Positions 39,741 through 47,380 of a DNA stretch of 64,000 bases are shown here, piece by piece. Each line of letters starts with the position of its first letter. Position 1 is the first letter of the stretch. A program made the translations under genes and the position numbers. Origin of the DNA: Azonexus hydrophilus DSM 23864 (GTDB taxonomy: Bacteria; Pseudomonadota; Gammaproteobacteria; Burkholderiales; Rhodocyclaceae); the NCBI RefSeq assembly GCF_000429605.1, contig NZ_AUCE01000001.1, positions 1 to 64,000 of the forward strand, read 5' to 3'. The notes beneath the pieces are model-generated. The model saw nothing but the letters and a program-made list of their open reading frames with translations. It did not search any database and had not been told where the DNA came from.

Positions 39741-40904
39741 CTACTTTGCAAATGCCGCACGCAGGCGCTCGGCCGCCGCAACCAGCGTTTCCTCCCGCTT
39801 GGCAAAGCAGAAACGCACCACCTTTTCGTCATGGCCATCGGCATGAAACACCGATACCGGGATCACGGCGACGCCGACTTCGCGGGTCAGCCACTGCGCA
39901 AAATCGGTATCCGGCAGCTCGGAAATCTGTCCGTAGCGCGCCAACTGGAAATAGGTGCCACGACAGGGCAGCAACTCGAACGACGTGTCGCGCATCAGCG
40001 CGCGGAAGAAATCGCGCTTCTCCTGGTAGAACGCCGCCAGACCGAGATGGCGTGAAGCATCCTGCATGTACTCGGCAATCGCCAGTTGCGACGGCGCATG
40101 AACCGTGAACACATTGAACTGGTGCACCTTGCGGAACTCGGCCATGAGGGCTTCCGGGCCGACCACGTAGCCGATCTTCCAGCCGGTGATGTGATAGGTC
40201 TTGCCGAAGCTGGAAACAACGATGCTGCGCGCCGCCAATTCCGGATGACCGCACAGGCTGGCGTGCGCCTCACCCTCGTAGACGATGTGCTCATAGACTT
40301 CGTCGGACAGGATGACGATGTCAGTACCGCGCACGATGGCCGCCAGGCGGTCGAGATCGGCGGCAGTGAGCAGGCTGCCGGTCGGATTGTGCGGCGAATT
40401 GACGATGATCATCCGCGTCCGCGGCGTCACCAGCGACTGCACTTCGTCCCAGTCCGGCGTGTAATCGGGAAACCGCAGCCGCGAAAATACCGCCTTGCCG
40501 CCCACCGTCTCGATCGCCGGCACGTAGGAATCGTAGACCGGTTCGAGGGCGATCACTTCGTCGCCTGGACGGACGAAGGCGGCAATCGCCGTGAAGATCG
40601 CCTGCGTCGCGCCAGCCGTCACCGTCACCTCGCGGTCGACGTCGAAACGGGTGCCGTACAGCGCCGCCACCTTGTCCACGATGGCCTGACGCAGCTCCGG
40701 CAGGCCGGCCATCGGCGCATACTGGTTGCGCCCGGCCAGCATGTAGCGATGCATGGCATCGAACAGCGCCGGCTCGGCCTGGAAATCGGGAAAGCCCTGC
40801 GACAGGTTGACGGCGCCGCAATCGGCCGCCAGTTTCGACATGACCGTGAAAATGGTCGTCCCCATCGCGGGGAAGCGGGAATCAATGTGAATCGGTGTAT
40901 CCAT
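39741..40904 (-). CDS. Class I aminotransferase, methionine aminotransferase-like
   Basis: A 387-residue fold-type I PLP aminotransferase. Visible are NLSQGFPDF, TAGATQAI, the substrate/cofactor stretch NSPHNPTGS, and the PLP lysine in SSFGKTYHITGWKIGY (about residue 231). The closest recognised subgroup is YbdL/MtnE (methionine/kynurenine aminotransferase). It is divergent from mtnA with only 49 bp between start codons, which supports a role in the last step of methionine salvage (ketomethylthiobutyrate to methionine). ATG at 40904 gives the family N-terminus. Confidence 0.85.
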   Translation of the reverse strand: MDTPIHIDSRFPAMGTTIFTVMSKLAADCGAVNLSQGFPDFQAEPALFDAMHRYMLAGRNQYAPMAGLPELRQAIVDKVAALYGTRFDVDREVTVTAGATQAIFTAIAAFVRPGDEVIALEPVYDSYVPAIETVGGKAVFSRLRFPDYTPDWDEVQSLVTPRTRMIIVNSPHNPTGSLLTAADLDRLAAIVRGTDIVILSDEVYEHIVYEGEAHASLCGHPELAARSIVVSSFGKTYHITGWKIGYVVGPEALMAEFRKVHQFNVFTVHAPSQLAIAEYMQDASRHLGLAAFYQEKRDFFRALMRDTSFELLPCRGTYFQLARYGQISELPDTDFAQWLTREVGVAVIPVSVFHADGHDEKVVRFCFAKREETLVAAAERLRAAFAK

Positions 40905-40953
40905 ACTGGGAACGGGTTCTGGGCAAGCGCCCACTATGCCACAATGGCACCCC

Positions 40954-42042
40954 ATGAACATCGACGGCATCCCCACCCGAACCCTGCGCGCCCATCCCGA
41001 GCAGCGCGCCATCGACATCATTGACCAGACCCGGCTGCCGCATGCGCTGCATTGGGTGCGCGTGCGTACGCTGGCCGAGGCGGCGCATGCGATCCGCGCC
41101 ATGCAGGTACGCGGCGCGCCGCTGATCGGCGCCACTGCCGCCTACGGCCTGGCCATCGCCGTCGCTGAGGACGCCTCCGACACGGGATTGGCCCTGGCCA
41201 TCGCCGAACTCGGCGCGACCCGGCCGACGGCGGTCAACCTGCACTGGGCACTGGCCCGCATGCAGACCTGCCTGCAGCCGCTGGCCCCGGCGCAGCGTCT
41301 GGCGGCGGCCTGGCAGGAAGCTGAAGCGATCGCCGAGGAGGACGTGGCCCAGAACGCCGCCATCGGCCAGCACGGCCTGGCGCTGTTCCGGCAGTTACAG
41401 CGCGAACAGGGGCGTGTGCTCAACGTGATGACCCACTGCAACGCCGGCTGGCTGGCCACCGTCGACTGGGGCACCGCACTGTCGCCGGTCTATGCCGCGC
41501 ACGACGCCGGCCTGCCGGTGCATGTCTGGGTGTCGGAAACCCGGCCGCGCAACCAGGGCCTGCTCACCGCCTGGGAACTGGCTCAGCACGGCGTGCCGCA
41601 CACGCTGATCGCCGACAACGCCGCCGGCCTCCTGATGCGCAGCGGCCAGGTCGACGCCGTCATCGTCGGCGCCGACCGCATTGCCGCCAATGGCGACGTT
41701 GCCAACAAAGTGGGCACTTACTTGAAGGCCCTGGCCTGCGCCGACAACGGCATTCCCTTCTACGTCGCCGCGCCGCGGTCGACGCTGGATTTCGCCTGCC
41801 CGGACGGCAAGTCCATTCCAATCGAGGAACGCGACGGCGACGAGTTCCGCCTGGTGCACGGCCTCGACCGCCACGCGCAACCGGCTGCCGTGCGCCAGCT
41901 GGCGGCCGAGGAAGCCGTGGCCAACCCGGCCTTCGACGTCACGCCGGCGACACGGGTCAGCGCCATCATCACCGAGCGCGGCGTCTGCCCGGCCAGCCGG
42001 GCCGGCCTGCTCGCGCTCTATCCGGAAGAAGACCGTGACTGA
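40954..42042 (+). CDS. mtnA: S-methyl-5-thioribose-1-phosphate isomerase
   Basis: A 362-residue eIF2B-alpha-like isomerase that converts 5-methylthioribose 1-phosphate to 5-methylthioribulose 1-phosphate. Family marks are QVRGAPLIGATAAYG, the catalytic cysteine in THCNAGWLAT, and the aspartate in VGADRIAANGDVANKVGTY. It precedes a FucA-like aldolase with an 8-bp overlap. No MtnC, MtnD or MtnK gene is in the window. A second in-frame ATG at 40936 is possible. Confidence 0.95.
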   Translation: MNIDGIPTRTLRAHPEQRAIDIIDQTRLPHALHWVRVRTLAEAAHAIRAMQVRGAPLIGATAAYGLAIAVAEDASDTGLALAIAELGATRPTAVNLHWALARMQTCLQPLAPAQRLAAAWQEAEAIAEEDVAQNAAIGQHGLALFRQLQREQGRVLNVMTHCNAGWLATVDWGTALSPVYAAHDAGLPVHVWVSETRPRNQGLLTAWELAQHGVPHTLIADNAAGLLMRSGQVDAVIVGADRIAANGDVANKVGTYLKALACADNGIPFYVAAPRSTLDFACPDGKSIPIEERDGDEFRLVHGLDRHAQPAAVRQLAAEEAVANPAFDVTPATRVSAIITERGVCPASRAGLLALYPEEDRD

Positions 42043-42664
42043 ACTGCGCCGGCAACTGATCGCCACCGCCCGGGCCATGCAACCGGCCGGGCTCAATCGC
42101 GGCACCGCCGGCAATGTCAGCGTGCGCGACAGCGACGGCTTCCTGATCACGCCGACCGGCATGCCCTACGCCGGCCTGGAAGCTGAAGACATTCCCCACA
42201 TGGCGCTCGACGGCTCGCACCAGGGGCGGCGCAAACCGTCGTCCGAGTGGCGTTTCCACCGCGACCTCTACGCCGCCCGGCCCGAGTTCGGCGCCGTGCT
42301 CCACGCCCATTCGCCGTTCGCCGTCAGCCTCGCCTGTCTGCGCCTGGAGATTCCGCCCTTCCACTACATGATCGCCCGTTTCGGCGGCGACACCGTGCGC
42401 TGCGCCGATTACGCCATCTTCGGCTCGCAGGCCTTGTCCGACGCCGCGTTGCGCGCCATGGAAGGCCGTTGTGCCTGCCTGCTGGCCAACCACGGCCTGC
42501 TCGTCGCCGGCCGCGACCTCGACCAGGCGCTGGCGCTGGCCATCGAACTGGAGGAGCTGTGCGAGCAGTACTGGCGCGCCTGCCAGCTCGGCCAGCCGGT
42601 GCTGCTCGGCAAGATCGAAATGGACGAGGTCATCGACAAATTCAGGAGTTACGGTCAGCAATGA
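42035..42664 (+). CDS. Class II aldolase, FucA-like, probable methylthioribulose-1-P aldolase
   Basis: A 209-residue zinc aldolase. It carries KPSSEWRFH (catalytic Glu, as in L-fuculose-phosphate aldolase), HAH (zinc pair, ~91-93) and ANHG (third zinc His). Coupled directly to mtnA, it most likely cleaves 5-methylthioribulose 1-phosphate to DHAP and methylthioacetaldehyde (the Ald2 role in the DHAP shunt). A dehydratase (MtnB) function is the alternative in this superfamily, but the FucA-like motif argues for aldolase. The start is GTG at 42035. Confidence 0.78.
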   Translation: MTELRRQLIATARAMQPAGLNRGTAGNVSVRDSDGFLITPTGMPYAGLEAEDIPHMALDGSHQGRRKPSSEWRFHRDLYAARPEFGAVLHAHSPFAVSLACLRLEIPPFHYMIARFGGDTVRCADYAIFGSQALSDAALRAMEGRCACLLANHGLLVAGRDLDQALALAIELEELCEQYWRACQLGQPVLLGKIEMDEVIDKFRSYGQQ

Positions 42665-43614
42665 ACACTTATCACGACCTTTCCCGCTGGGAACAATCGC
42701 ACGACTACGGCACCGGCAATGCCCGCGCCGAAGCCGGCACCCGCTGGGTACTGTGGATCACGCTGCTGACCATGATCGTCGAGATCACCGCCGGCTGGTG
42801 GTTCAACTCGATGGCGGTGCTGGCCGACGGCTGGCACATGAGTTCGCACGCGCTGGCCATTGGCCTGTCGGTCTTCGCCTATGGCGCCGCCCGTAAATAC
42901 GCCGACGACCCGCGCTTCACCTTCGGCACCTGGAAGATCGAGGTACTCGGCGGCTATACCAGCGCCCTGTTCCTGCTCGCCGTCGCCGGCCTGATGGTGG
43001 TCGGGGCCTTCCACCGCCTGCTCGAACCGCAACCGATCCGCTACGGCGAAGCGATGGCGGTCGCCATCCTCGGCCTGTTGGTCAATCTCGGCTGCGCCGC
43101 CATCCTGCACCGGGCCGGCGGTCACGACCATCACCACGAGCACGGACATGGGCACGACCACGGCCATCACCACCAAGACCTCAACCTGAAAGCGGCCTAC
43201 ATCCACGTCATTACCGATGCGCTGACCTCCATCCTCGCCATCGCCGCCCTGGCCGGCGGCTGGATCTACGGCTGGGACTGGCTCGACCCGGCCTGCGCGC
43301 TGGTCGGCGCCGTGCTGGTCGCGCTGTGGGCGAAGAACCTGCTGCGCGACACCAGCCGCGTCCTGCTCGACCGCGAGATGGACCACCCGGTGGTCGAGGA
43401 AATCCGCGAGGTCATCGCCACGCTACCGGCCGGCACCCACCTGACCGACCTGCACGTCTGGCGCGTCGGCAACGGCACCTACGCCTGCGCTGTCTCGCTG
43501 CTCACCCACAGTGCCGCACTGACCCCGCTGGCCGTGCGCCAGGCACTGGCCATCCACGAGGAAATCGTTCATGTCACGGTGGAAATCCACCACTGCGACG
43601 AATGTCCCACCTGA
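42661..43614 (+). CDS. Cation diffusion facilitator (DmeF-like)
   Basis: A 317-residue CDF exporter of divalent metals (Zn, Co, Ni or Fe). Six transmembrane helices carry the metal sites: AVLADGWHMSSHA in helix 2 and ITDALTS in helix 5. A His-rich cytoplasmic loop (GGHDHHHEHGHGHDHGHHHQD, about residues 154-174) and a C-terminal cytoplasmic domain follow. The loop and WHMSSHA pattern resemble DmeF. It overlaps the aldolase stop by 4 bp. It probably exports excess metal using the proton gradient. Confidence 0.92.
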   Translation: MNTYHDLSRWEQSHDYGTGNARAEAGTRWVLWITLLTMIVEITAGWWFNSMAVLADGWHMSSHALAIGLSVFAYGAARKYADDPRFTFGTWKIEVLGGYTSALFLLAVAGLMVVGAFHRLLEPQPIRYGEAMAVAILGLLVNLGCAAILHRAGGHDHHHEHGHGHDHGHHHQDLNLKAAYIHVITDALTSILAIAALAGGWIYGWDWLDPACALVGAVLVALWAKNLLRDTSRVLLDREMDHPVVEEIREVIATLPAGTHLTDLHVWRVGNGTYACAVSLLTHSAALTPLAVRQALAIHEEIVHVTVEIHHCDECPT

Positions 43615-43630
43615 CGACAGACCACCCATC

Positions 43631-44662
43631 ATGACTCCGGCAGAAATTTCGCGCTTCATCCCGATCTCCGACCTTTCCCGGCAAGCGCAGGCGCAGGCCT
43701 TGAATCTGGCGCGTGGCATGCAACTGGTTCCCGGCCAGGTCGCCTTCAACAAGGGCGACAAGGACATCTACACCTGCTACGTGTTATCCGGCGAAGTCGT
43801 GCTCGATGCCGGCGACGGCAGCCCGCCGCAGCGCCTGCGCGCCGACGACAAGGCCGCCTGTCATCCGCTCTCCCGCCTGAAACCACGCGCCCATACCTGC
43901 AAGGCGGTCGACCATGGTCAGTTGCTGATCTTTACCGACGACGACCTCGACGACCTGCTCGCCCGCGACCAGGCAACGGCTTACGAAGTCACCGAATTCG
44001 AGGGCGACGATCCGCAATGGATGTTTCAGCTGCTCAGCAACCCGGCTTTCAGCAAGATCCCGCCGGGCAACCTGCACCTGCTGTTCGGCCGATTCGAGGC
44101 CATGCCGGTGGCCGCCGGACAAGTCGTTGTCCGCCAGGGCGAAGCGGGTGACTACTATTACCTGATCCGCAGCGGCAGCGCGCAAGTCACCCGCACTACC
44201 GAAGACGGCAAGCAAGTCCCGCTGGCCAATCTGCAAGCCGGCCAGGGCTTTGGCGAAGAAGCCCTGATTTCCGGTTACCCACGCAACGCTACCGTCACCA
44301 TGAGCCAGGCCGGCGAACTGATGCGCCTGCCGGCCGCCGATTTCGACACACTGCTGCGGACTCCGCTGGTCAAGCACATCAACCTCGCCCAGGGCGCCGA
44401 ACTGATCAAGCGCGGCGCGCAACTGATCGACGTCCGACTGGAGAGCGAGTACCAGACCGGCAGCCTGAAAGGCAGCGTCAACCTGCCGCTCTACCTGCTC
44501 CGTCTGAAAGCCGCCAGCCTCGACCGGCAACGCACCTACATCCTGCTCTGCCAGAGCGGACGCCGCAGCAGCGCCGCCGCTTTCCTGCTCAGCCAGCGCG
44601 GCTTCGACGTCCGGGTTCTGTCCGGAGGACTGGACGCGCTGGGTGGCCACAGCTCAGGATGA
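43631..44662 (+). CDS. Cyclic nucleotide-binding domain and rhodanese fusion protein
   Basis: A 343-residue protein with tandem cyclic-nucleotide-binding-like barrels (~15-120, degenerate, and ~130-245, better conserved: GEAGDYYYLIRSGSAQVTR, GFGEEALISGYPRNATV) and a C-terminal rhodanese domain (~255-343). The rhodanese cysteine is in LLCQSGRRSS, so it may be active. This architecture occurs as a soluble regulator in proteobacteria; its ligand and target are unknown. It lies 16 bp after the CDF gene. Confidence 0.85.
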   Translation: MTPAEISRFIPISDLSRQAQAQALNLARGMQLVPGQVAFNKGDKDIYTCYVLSGEVVLDAGDGSPPQRLRADDKAACHPLSRLKPRAHTCKAVDHGQLLIFTDDDLDDLLARDQATAYEVTEFEGDDPQWMFQLLSNPAFSKIPPGNLHLLFGRFEAMPVAAGQVVVRQGEAGDYYYLIRSGSAQVTRTTEDGKQVPLANLQAGQGFGEEALISGYPRNATVTMSQAGELMRLPAADFDTLLRTPLVKHINLAQGAELIKRGAQLIDVRLESEYQTGSLKGSVNLPLYLLRLKAASLDRQRTYILLCQSGRRSSAAAFLLSQRGFDVRVLSGGLDALGGHSSG

Positions 44663-44676
44663 GCGCCCTCAACGGA

Positions 44677-45294
44677 TCAGGCGAGCGCGGACAACAGGCT
44701 GCTGGTCATGCTGTCAGGGCGCCCGTAGGCCTGCATCAACTGCATGACTCTCATCATGACCTGTGATTCCGTACTGGCAACCTGTTCGGCCGAGGTCGCA
44801 GCACTCGATGCCGTACTCTCGGCACGCTGCGATTCCTGATAGGCCTGCGCCTCCTTGAAACTGACCTTGCCATCGCCGTCGGTATCGGCAGCCTCGAAGT
44901 TGGCAACGACATCCGCAATCAGATTCGCACGATCGCTGTCGGCACCACCAATTTCCGCCAGTTGCGCCTCCAGTTCCTCCTTGGTAAATCCCGAGTCGTT
45001 CATCGGCGGCGGAGGTGGCGGCGGCATTCCCCCTTGCATGCGCATCTGCCCGAACTGAGCCTCGAGTTCCTCCTGCAGCTTGCTCAGCGTCGAGGCGAAC
45101 TCGCTTTCCGTGACCTTGCCATCGCTGTCAGCATCCAGCACCGAGAACAACTCTTCGGCAGCACTGTCTCCGCTACCGGAAATGGCACTGAAAGCCGACA
45201 CCAGGTCACTTTTTTCCAGGTAACCCTGACTCTTGCTGTCCAGTCGGGAAAACAGCTGGCTCACTTGCGACGAACTACCGACACCACTGATCAT
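44677..45294 (-). CDS. EF-hand calcium-binding protein
   Basis: A 205-residue protein with two clear EF-hand loops, DADSDGKVTESEF (~54-66) and DTDGDGKVSFKEA (~135-147), and a degenerate third at the N-terminus (LDSKSQGYLEKSDL). A polyproline stretch (PPPPPPP) lies in the middle. No signal peptide is seen. It likely senses or buffers Ca2+ in the cytoplasm or is exported by a non-Sec route. It is convergent with the cNMP/rhodanese gene and divergent from the CpxR-like gene. The upstream region carries a possible sigma-28 promoter and CpxR-type boxes. Confidence 0.8.
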   Translation of the reverse strand: MISGVGSSSQVSQLFSRLDSKSQGYLEKSDLVSAFSAISGSGDSAAEELFSVLDADSDGKVTESEFASTLSKLQEELEAQFGQMRMQGGMPPPPPPPMNDSGFTKEELEAQLAEIGGADSDRANLIADVVANFEAADTDGDGKVSFKEAQAYQESQRAESTASSAATSAEQVASTESQVMMRVMQLMQAYGRPDSMTSSLLSALA

Positions 45295-45356
45295 GATCGA
45301 CTCCTTTTAACAATGAAAAAACCGGAAACAACTTCCGCAATCGCCTTCTGAGCAAG

Positions 45357-45383
45357 TTATCGGCCATTTGCCCTAAAAATTGG
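45357..45383 (-). promoter_or_regulatory. Candidate sigma-28 (FliA) promoter of the EF-hand gene
   Basis: The minus strand holds a perfect FliA -10 octamer GCCGATAA (45357-45364). Eleven bases upstream the -35 region reads CCAATTTT, matching 5 of 8 positions of TAAAGTTT. The gene starts about 60 bp downstream. The -10 is convincing, the -35 weak. Confidence 0.42.
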
Positions 45384-45394
45384 CGTCGATTGAC

Positions 45395-45409
45395 GTTAAA
45401 CGGAGTAAA
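45395..45409 (+). promoter_or_regulatory. CpxR-type box, EF-hand proximal
   Basis: GTTAA-N5-GTAAA, one mismatch from the CpxR consensus GTAAA-N5-GTAAA. It lies just upstream of the EF-hand gene's candidate promoter, in the 314-bp gap shared with the CpxR-like gene. Confidence 0.45.
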
Positions 45410-45525
45410 AACTCGTCAAGAAATCGATCAATCCCTATGGTGGACCGTTGAAATCAGTGAAAAACCATAGCAAAACCGGCAATATCTGCCTGCGGCCAAA
45501 ATTACCGCCACTTCGGCACACCGGG

Positions 45526-45540
45526 GTAAAAGTCTGTAAA
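45526..45540 (+). promoter_or_regulatory. CpxR-type box upstream of the CpxR-like gene
   Basis: GTAAA (45526-45530), five bases, GTAAA (45536-45540): an exact match to the E. coli CpxR consensus. A -10-like TATGAT follows at 45568-45573, placing the box just upstream of the promoter core, suited to autoactivation. The gap 45410-45525 shows no other gene. Confidence 0.68.
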
Positions 45541-45608
45541 AACAGCGCTCTGGCGCCCCCCGTTGGCTATGATGCCGACTTGAACCCGGAAATCATGGAG
45601 AGCAGGAC

Positions 45609-46289
45609 ATGGCAGCCGTGCTGCTGATCGACGACGATGTGGAACTGGCCGGCATGCTTGCCGACTACCTCAGGCGCGACGGCTTTGCCGTCGATCTTGC
45701 GCACGACGGCGAAAGCGGCGTACAGGCGGCACTATCGGGCAATTTCGCCATCGCCGTACTCGACGTGATGATGCCGGGCATTTCCGGCATCGAAGCACTC
45801 CGCCGCATCCGCGCTGGCAGCCGGATGCCGGTGCTGATGCTGACCGCGCGCGGTGACGACATGGATCGCATCGTCGGCCTCGAACTCGGCGCCGACGACT
45901 ACGTCCCCAAACCCTGTTTGCCGCGCGAACTGGCCGCCCGCCTGCGCGCCATCCTGCGGCGCAGTTCCAGCCCCCCGCAGGACAACGGCGAACTGACAGT
46001 CGGCCCGCTGCGCCTGCATGCGGCACAACGCCGGGCGGAATGGCGAGGACAACAGCTTGAATTGACCAGCACCGAATTCAACCTGCTTGAAGTACTGGCC
46101 CGCAACGCCGGGCGCATCGTCGGCAAGGATGAACTGTCTGCCCAGGCGCTCGGCCGACCACTGGCCCGCTACGATCGCAGCATCGACGTGCACCTGTCGA
46201 GCATCCGCCAGAAACTCGGCTTGCTCGACGATGGCCGCTCACCGATTCAGACGGTGTTCCGCCAGGGTTACCAGATGATTCCGGGCTGA
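45609..46289 (+). CDS. cpxR: OmpR-family response regulator, CpxR-like
   Basis: A 226-residue response regulator. The receiver domain (1-~118) has the acidic pair DDD, the phospho-acceptor Asp in VLDVMMPG (about residue 52), and the switch Lys in VPKP. The C-terminal winged helix (~130-226) has the recognition stretch SIDVHLSSIRQKLG. With the adjacent kinase and CpxR boxes upstream, it is very likely a CpxR orthologue responding to envelope stress. Ribosome site GGAGAGCAGGA precedes the ATG. Confidence 0.88.
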   Translation: MAAVLLIDDDVELAGMLADYLRRDGFAVDLAHDGESGVQAALSGNFAIAVLDVMMPGISGIEALRRIRAGSRMPVLMLTARGDDMDRIVGLELGADDYVPKPCLPRELAARLRAILRRSSSPPQDNGELTVGPLRLHAAQRRAEWRGQQLELTSTEFNLLEVLARNAGRIVGKDELSAQALGRPLARYDRSIDVHLSSIRQKLGLLDDGRSPIQTVFRQGYQMIPG

Positions 46290-46291
46290 AC

Positions 46292-47380
46292 ATGGGACGC
46301 CTGTTCTGGAAATTCTTCCTCATCGTCTGGCTGGCGCAACTGGCCGCTATCCTCGGCACCGCAGCGATTTTCTGGGTCGAGCGCGACGAACTGCGGCCCC
46401 GTTTCGAACAACGCCAACCGCCACCGCCCCGGGCAGCGCACGACAACATGCGCCCGCCGCCAGGGCCACCTGGCGAACCGCCTCCACCACTACCGCTGTT
46501 GCCGATTCTGACCGGCCTGCTCGCCAGCCTGGTCGCAGCTGGCGCCATCGCCTGGTATGTCGCCCGCCCGGTCCGTCGCCTAAAGAGCGCCTTCGCCGCC
46601 GCCGCCGAGGGCGACCTGAGCCTGCGCATCGCTCCGACAATGGGCCGTCGCCGCGACGAACTGGCTGACCTCGGCCACGACTTCGACCGCATGAGCGAGC
46701 GCCTGCACAGCCTGCTCGACGCCCAAACCCGGCTGCTCCACGACGTCTCGCATGAACTGCGCTCGCCACTGGCCCGTCTGCACGCTGCCATCGGCCTGGC
46801 ACGCCAGGAGCCGGCGCGTTTCGACGAAACCATGAGCCGCCTCGAACGCGAAGGCGAACGGATGAACCATCTGGTCGGCGAACTGCTCACGCTCTCACGA
46901 CTGGAAGCCGGCGTCGGCGGCGCCGTCGAGACCATCGAACTGGACGAGCTGATCGCCGACCTGCTGGAAGATGCCCGCCTGGAAGCCTCCCCCCGCCATC
47001 AGATCGTCGATGTCGACGAAACCCCGGGGCTGCGCGTCCGCGCCAACCCCGAACTGCTGCACCGGGCAATCGAAAACGTCGTACGCAATGCCCTCAAGCA
47101 TTCGCCGGCCGGTGGCCGGATACGCATCATCAGCGCCATTACGCCCGACCGACGCTGCCGAATCAGCGTCCTCGACCAAGGTCCCGGCGTGCCGGAAGAC
47201 GAACTGCCGTTCATCTTCGAACCCTTCCGCCGCACCAGCAATGCCACCGGCAACGGCCACGGCCTCGGCCTGGCCATTGCCCGCCGCGTCATGACGGCGG
47301 CCGACGGCACGATCAGGGCAAAAAACCTGGCCGACGGAGGTTTCCGCGTCGACCTGGAGTTACCACTACTCAGCGCATGA
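46292..47380 (+). CDS. cpxA: Sensor histidine kinase, CpxA-like
   Basis: A 362-residue membrane kinase. Two transmembrane helices (~8-28 and ~70-90) flank a short periplasmic region rich in proline (PPPPRAAHDNMRPPPGPP), followed by HAMP (~92-145), DHp with the phospho-His in DVSHELRSPLARL (about residue 155), the N box ENVVRNALKHSP and the G box HGLGLAIARRVM. The periplasmic loop is much shorter than E. coli CpxA, so its signal may differ. It ends 11 bp inside the convergent flavocytochrome gene. Confidence 0.87.
   Translation: MGRLFWKFFLIVWLAQLAAILGTAAIFWVERDELRPRFEQRQPPPPRAAHDNMRPPPGPPGEPPPPLPLLPILTGLLASLVAAGAIAWYVARPVRRLKSAFAAAAEGDLSLRIAPTMGRRRDELADLGHDFDRMSERLHSLLDAQTRLLHDVSHELRSPLARLHAAIGLARQEPARFDETMSRLEREGERMNHLVGELLTLSRLEAGVGGAVETIELDELIADLLEDARLEASPRHQIVDVDETPGLRVRANPELLHRAIENVVRNALKHSPAGGRIRIISAITPDRRCRISVLDQGPGVPEDELPFIFEPFRRTSNATGNGHGLGLAIARRVMTAADGTIRAKNLADGGFRVDLELPLLSA

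Noticed and set aside
43130..43200. His-rich stretch of the CDF gene as a DNA repeat
   Set aside because: The CAC/CAT codons explain the apparent repetition; the unit is not regular at DNA level.
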